A stretch of 15,593 nucleotides of DNA, taken from contig CAYLPJ010000087.1 in the NCBI GenBank assembly GCA_964385465.1, forward strand, positions 1 to 15,593, read 5' to 3'. The DNA is from CAYLPJ01 sp964385465 (lineage in GTDB: Bacteria; Planctomycetota; Phycisphaerae; SM23-33). Within the stretch, counting starts at the first letter, position 1. The number at the start of each line of letters is the position of its first letter. The position numbers were made by a program, and so were the translations under genes. The notes under the pieces are model-generated. The model did not search any database, had not been told where the DNA came from, and saw only the letters and a list, made by a program, of their open reading frames with translations. Below, one piece after another: positions 14,027-15,593 of the stretch.

Positions 14027-15133
14027 TCAGTGATCCAACTCCATGACGCGGCGGCGGTAGTGGAGGTAGTCGGCGTAGGGGACGTTGTCCGGCACGCCGT
14101 GGTCGCAGGTGGGAATGTATCCCCCCCGGCGGACCATCTCCGGCAGCAGGGCGTCGAGGTAAACGTCGATCGCCTCCCGCCCGGCCGCGAGGATGCGCTT
14201 GTCGATCCCGCCGGTCATCACCAGGTCGGGATGGCGGCGGGCGATGGCGAGCACGTCGTTGCCGGCGGCGACCTCGAACGGGCTCATCACGTCCATGCCG
14301 ATCTCGCGGTAGAGGTCGATGGCCTCGTCGCAGTTGCCGTCGGTGTCGAGCTGGAAGAACACGCGCCGCCGGCCGGCCTGGCGGGAGCGGACGTTGGCCA
14401 GCAGTTGACTGTAGTAGGGCAGCAGGAACTCGCGGACCATCTCGGGGCTGATCAGCAGCCCGTGGTTGTAGCAGATGTCCTCGGCGAGGAAGACCTCGTC
14501 GAGTTGGACGTGCTGCTGGACCCGTTCGGCGACGGCGTCGGCCAGGGCCAGCCAGGCGGCCATCATGCGGTGGACCAGCGCGGGGTTGTCCGCGAGGAGG
14601 TAGCAGATCTCCTCGGGCCCGACCAGCGCCCGCAGGTACATGTAGCCGCCGATGGCGTTGAGGACGATCCGCTTGCCCTCGGCCTCGGCGGCGGTCAGCC
14701 GGGCCGTGCAGTCGTCGAAATCCGCCCACCGCTCGGGCGCGGCCGGGTCCAGGCGCGGGGCGACGGTCTCGGCCCAGTCCCGGTCGCAGGACACCGCGTG
14801 CTTGAGGTAGGTCGGCATGAACCCGTGGCGCCGCCCGCGAAAGACCTTCACGTGACGGCCCGCCGTGTCGCGGACGACCTGGTAGTCCGGTCCTTCCTCG
14901 ATCACGGCCTCGGGGATCGCCGGGACGAAGGCGGGCTCGCACCAGCCCAGCCGCCCGACGCCGACCGAGGCCGGCGGGTCGAAGCCGAACAGCTCCGCCT
15001 GAGAGGCGTCGGGGGGCATGCCCTCGCCCTTCCAGCGCTCGATGGCTTCCTGCCAGATGTAGAACTCCCGGCGGACGAGGTGGTCCACCGGCCGGAAGTC
15101 GTACGTTGCCCGCAACCGTTCCACTGCATTCAT
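14027..15133 (-). CDS. Uroporphyrinogen decarboxylase (URO-D) superfamily protein
   Basis: The 368-residue protein has the TIM-barrel pattern of URO-D-like proteins, a superfamily covering HemE and corrinoid-dependent methyltransferases such as MtaA/CmuA. Blocks seen are FLAEDICYNHGLLISPEMV (215-233), FFQLDTDGN (259-267), GMDVMSPFEVAAGND (279-293), VMTGGIDKRIL (305-315) and GGYIPTCDHGVPDNVPY (337-353). The end block is typical of the non-HemE branch common in planctomycetes and Lentisphaerae. It is therefore unlikely to be haem-biosynthetic HemE. The reaction is unknown; methyl transfer or demethylation is plausible, but no corrinoid protein gene is nearby. The start at ATG 15133 (MNAVERLRATYDF) is chosen because it gives the family N-terminus; an in-frame ATG at 15178 would add 15 basic residues. 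Neither has a strong ribosome binding site. It is probably the first gene of the minus-strand operon. Confidence 0.82.
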   Translation of the reverse strand: MNAVERLRATYDFRPVDHLVRREFYIWQEAIERWKGEGMPPDASQAELFGFDPPASVGVGRLGWCEPAFVPAIPEAVIEEGPDYQVVRDTAGRHVKVFRGRRHGFMPTYLKHAVSCDRDWAETVAPRLDPAAPERWADFDDCTARLTAAEAEGKRIVLNAIGGYMYLRALVGPEEICYLLADNPALVHRMMAAWLALADAVAERVQQHVQLDEVFLAEDICYNHGLLISPEMVREFLLPYYSQLLANVRSRQAGRRRVFFQLDTDGNCDEAIDLYREIGMDVMSPFEVAAGNDVLAIARRHPDLVMTGGIDKRILAAGREAIDVYLDALLPEMVRRGGYIPTCDHGVPDNVPYADYLHYRRRVMELDH

Positions 15134-15457
15134 GCGGGCAGTCTGCGCGATCCGCCGCCGGTGGGCAAGCGCCGGCATGGGCGTCCGGTCCGCCGTCTTC
15201 CCGCGCCGCTCCCGGACCGGGAGGACCCGCAGCGGCGAAGGCAGGCGCGGGCGCCTCGTCGTCGGCCGCTGTGAGGTATGCGAGGAAACGGTGAAAGTCG
15301 GGGCCGGGCGGCCAAAAAGCCAAACCCCGGCGGCGTGGCGGGGGTAAAAAGAAGGGAGGGCGCATGCCCGGGAAAGGCGCTGACGGCGGCTCGGAACTCC
15401 CGCTGTTTTCAGTTGTTTGCCCTACAGGCGGCTTTGCCGCCCGTGCCAGTCTGCCAG
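15134..15457. other. Intergenic region between divergent genes
   Basis: About 320 bases without a convincing gene. It should contain the promoter of the minus-strand URO-D operon, but no clear -35/-10 pair was found for it. A two-part hairpin lies at 15303-15331: gccggg pairs with cccggc outside and ggc with gcc inside. A perfect 6-bp hairpin ggcggc-ttt-gccgcc lies at 15427-15441 and overlaps the -35 element of the rightward promoter. The latter motif resembles the centre of the palindrome at 11099-11168. Confidence 0.45.
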
Positions 15458-15463
15458 TATAAT
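15434..15463 (+). promoter_or_regulatory. Strong candidate sigma-70-type promoter
   Basis: TTGCCG (15434-15439) and a perfect TATAAT (15458-15463) are separated by 18 bp. This is the best promoter match in the window. The -35 lies inside the hairpin ggcggctttgccgcc, which could influence polymerase access. Confidence 0.5.
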
Positions 15464-15487
15464 CACAGTCCCGACCGCAGGAGGCCG

Positions 15488-15523
15488 ATGGCTATTCCGG
15501 AGCCTCCCGGCTCCGCGTCGTGA
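15488..15523 (+). CDS. Possible 11-residue leader ORF
   Basis: ATG 15488 follows AGGAGG at 15479-15484 by 3 bases, shorter than usual spacing. The ORF reads MAIPEPPGSAS and stops at TGA 15521-15523. It lies just downstream of the TATAAT promoter and 8 bases before the GTG of the next gene. The stretch ggagcc-tccc-ggctcc inside it forms a 6-bp hairpin. It may be a translated upstream ORF coupled to the next gene, or it may be chance. The peptide has no run of one regulatory amino acid, so attenuation is not indicated. Confidence 0.3.
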   Translation: MAIPEPPGSAS

Positions 15524-15531
15524 GAGAGACC

Positions 15532-15593
15532 GTGCCCAGACAGACTCGACATGATCGCAGCTCCCGCCTGGAGAACGCCTTCGTCGGCCTGCT
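15532..15593 (+). CDS. N-terminal fragment of an unidentified protein
   Basis: From GTG 15532 the frame is open to the window edge and gives MPRQTRHDRSSRLENAFVGL plus the next residue. A GAGAGA sequence at about 15522-15527 precedes it at short spacing. A basic start followed by LENAFVGLL could lead into a folded or membrane region, but the family cannot be recognised. ATG 15551 in another frame is an alternative. Confidence 0.4.
   Translation, partial: MPRQTRHDRSSRLENAFVGL

Noticed and set aside
11398..14046. A plus-strand open frame of 882 codons across the methyltransferase and transporter genes.
   Set aside because: Both minus-strand genes have clear family motifs and tight operon spacing; the plus-strand product is compositionally biased and has no recognisable domain.
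14027..15133. HemE, haem-biosynthetic uroporphyrinogen decarboxylase.
   Set aside because: The usual N-terminal HemE substrate-binding block (RQAGR near the start) is absent, and the GGYIPTCDHGVP ending belongs to the broader URO-D superfamily.
15303..15331. Intrinsic terminator.
   Set aside because: A two-part hairpin is present, but there is no T-run after it on either strand and no gene ending nearby.

Overview
The window is a GC-rich (about 70%), gene-dense bacterial segment with good AGGAG-type ribosome binding sites. The gene mix suggests a planctomycete (Planctomycetota, perhaps Phycisphaerae or a relative): a GFO/IDH/MocA dehydrogenase next to a xylose-isomerase-like TIM barrel, a URO-D family protein, an AmrS radical SAM enzyme, a secreted HEAT-repeat protein and an alanine-rich membrane protein of the kind seen near MoxR/DUF58 clusters. 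No marker gene fixes the taxonomy, so this is inference.

Layout. Plus strand, 1-5091: the tail of an unidentified gene; an AmrS-type radical SAM enzyme (162-1202); then a likely sugar-metabolism group of a phosphomannose-isomerase-like double cupin (1353-2612), a sugar phosphate isomerase/epimerase family TIM barrel (2662-3714) and a GFO/IDH/MocA oxidoreductase (3952-5091). The isomerase and oxidoreductase are separated by two opposed arrays of a degenerate 7-bp repeat. Plus strand, 5350-9502: a secreted HEAT-repeat protein, a multi-pass membrane protein of unknown function and a single-pass extracytoplasmic protein. Plus strand, 9672-11103: a stand-alone STAS-domain protein followed by a paralogous STAS domain fused to a DUF502 membrane domain. 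Minus strand, 15133-11164: a tightly packed likely operon of a URO-D family protein, a CNT-type nucleoside transporter with an unusual binding site, and a class I methyltransferase with a methyltransferase-regulatory domain. The two gene sets converge on a 15-bp inverted repeat with a TAGGGACGGTTAC core, whose outer ends supply the stop codons of both convergent genes. At the right edge, a good sigma-70-like promoter leads into a possible 11-codon leader ORF and the start of another plus-strand gene.

How the genes may work together. The cupin, TIM barrel and dehydrogenase fit one pathway for oxidation and isomerisation of an uncommon sugar, with unknown substrate. The two STAS proteins look like a signalling pair in which one member is tethered to the membrane through DUF502. 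The minus-strand set combines a transporter with two enzymes of methyl-transfer-related folds, but their common substrate is unknown. The STAS-DUF502 fusion, the substrate-site changes in the CNT transporter, the 7-bp repeat arrays and the palindrome that ends two genes are the most unusual items.
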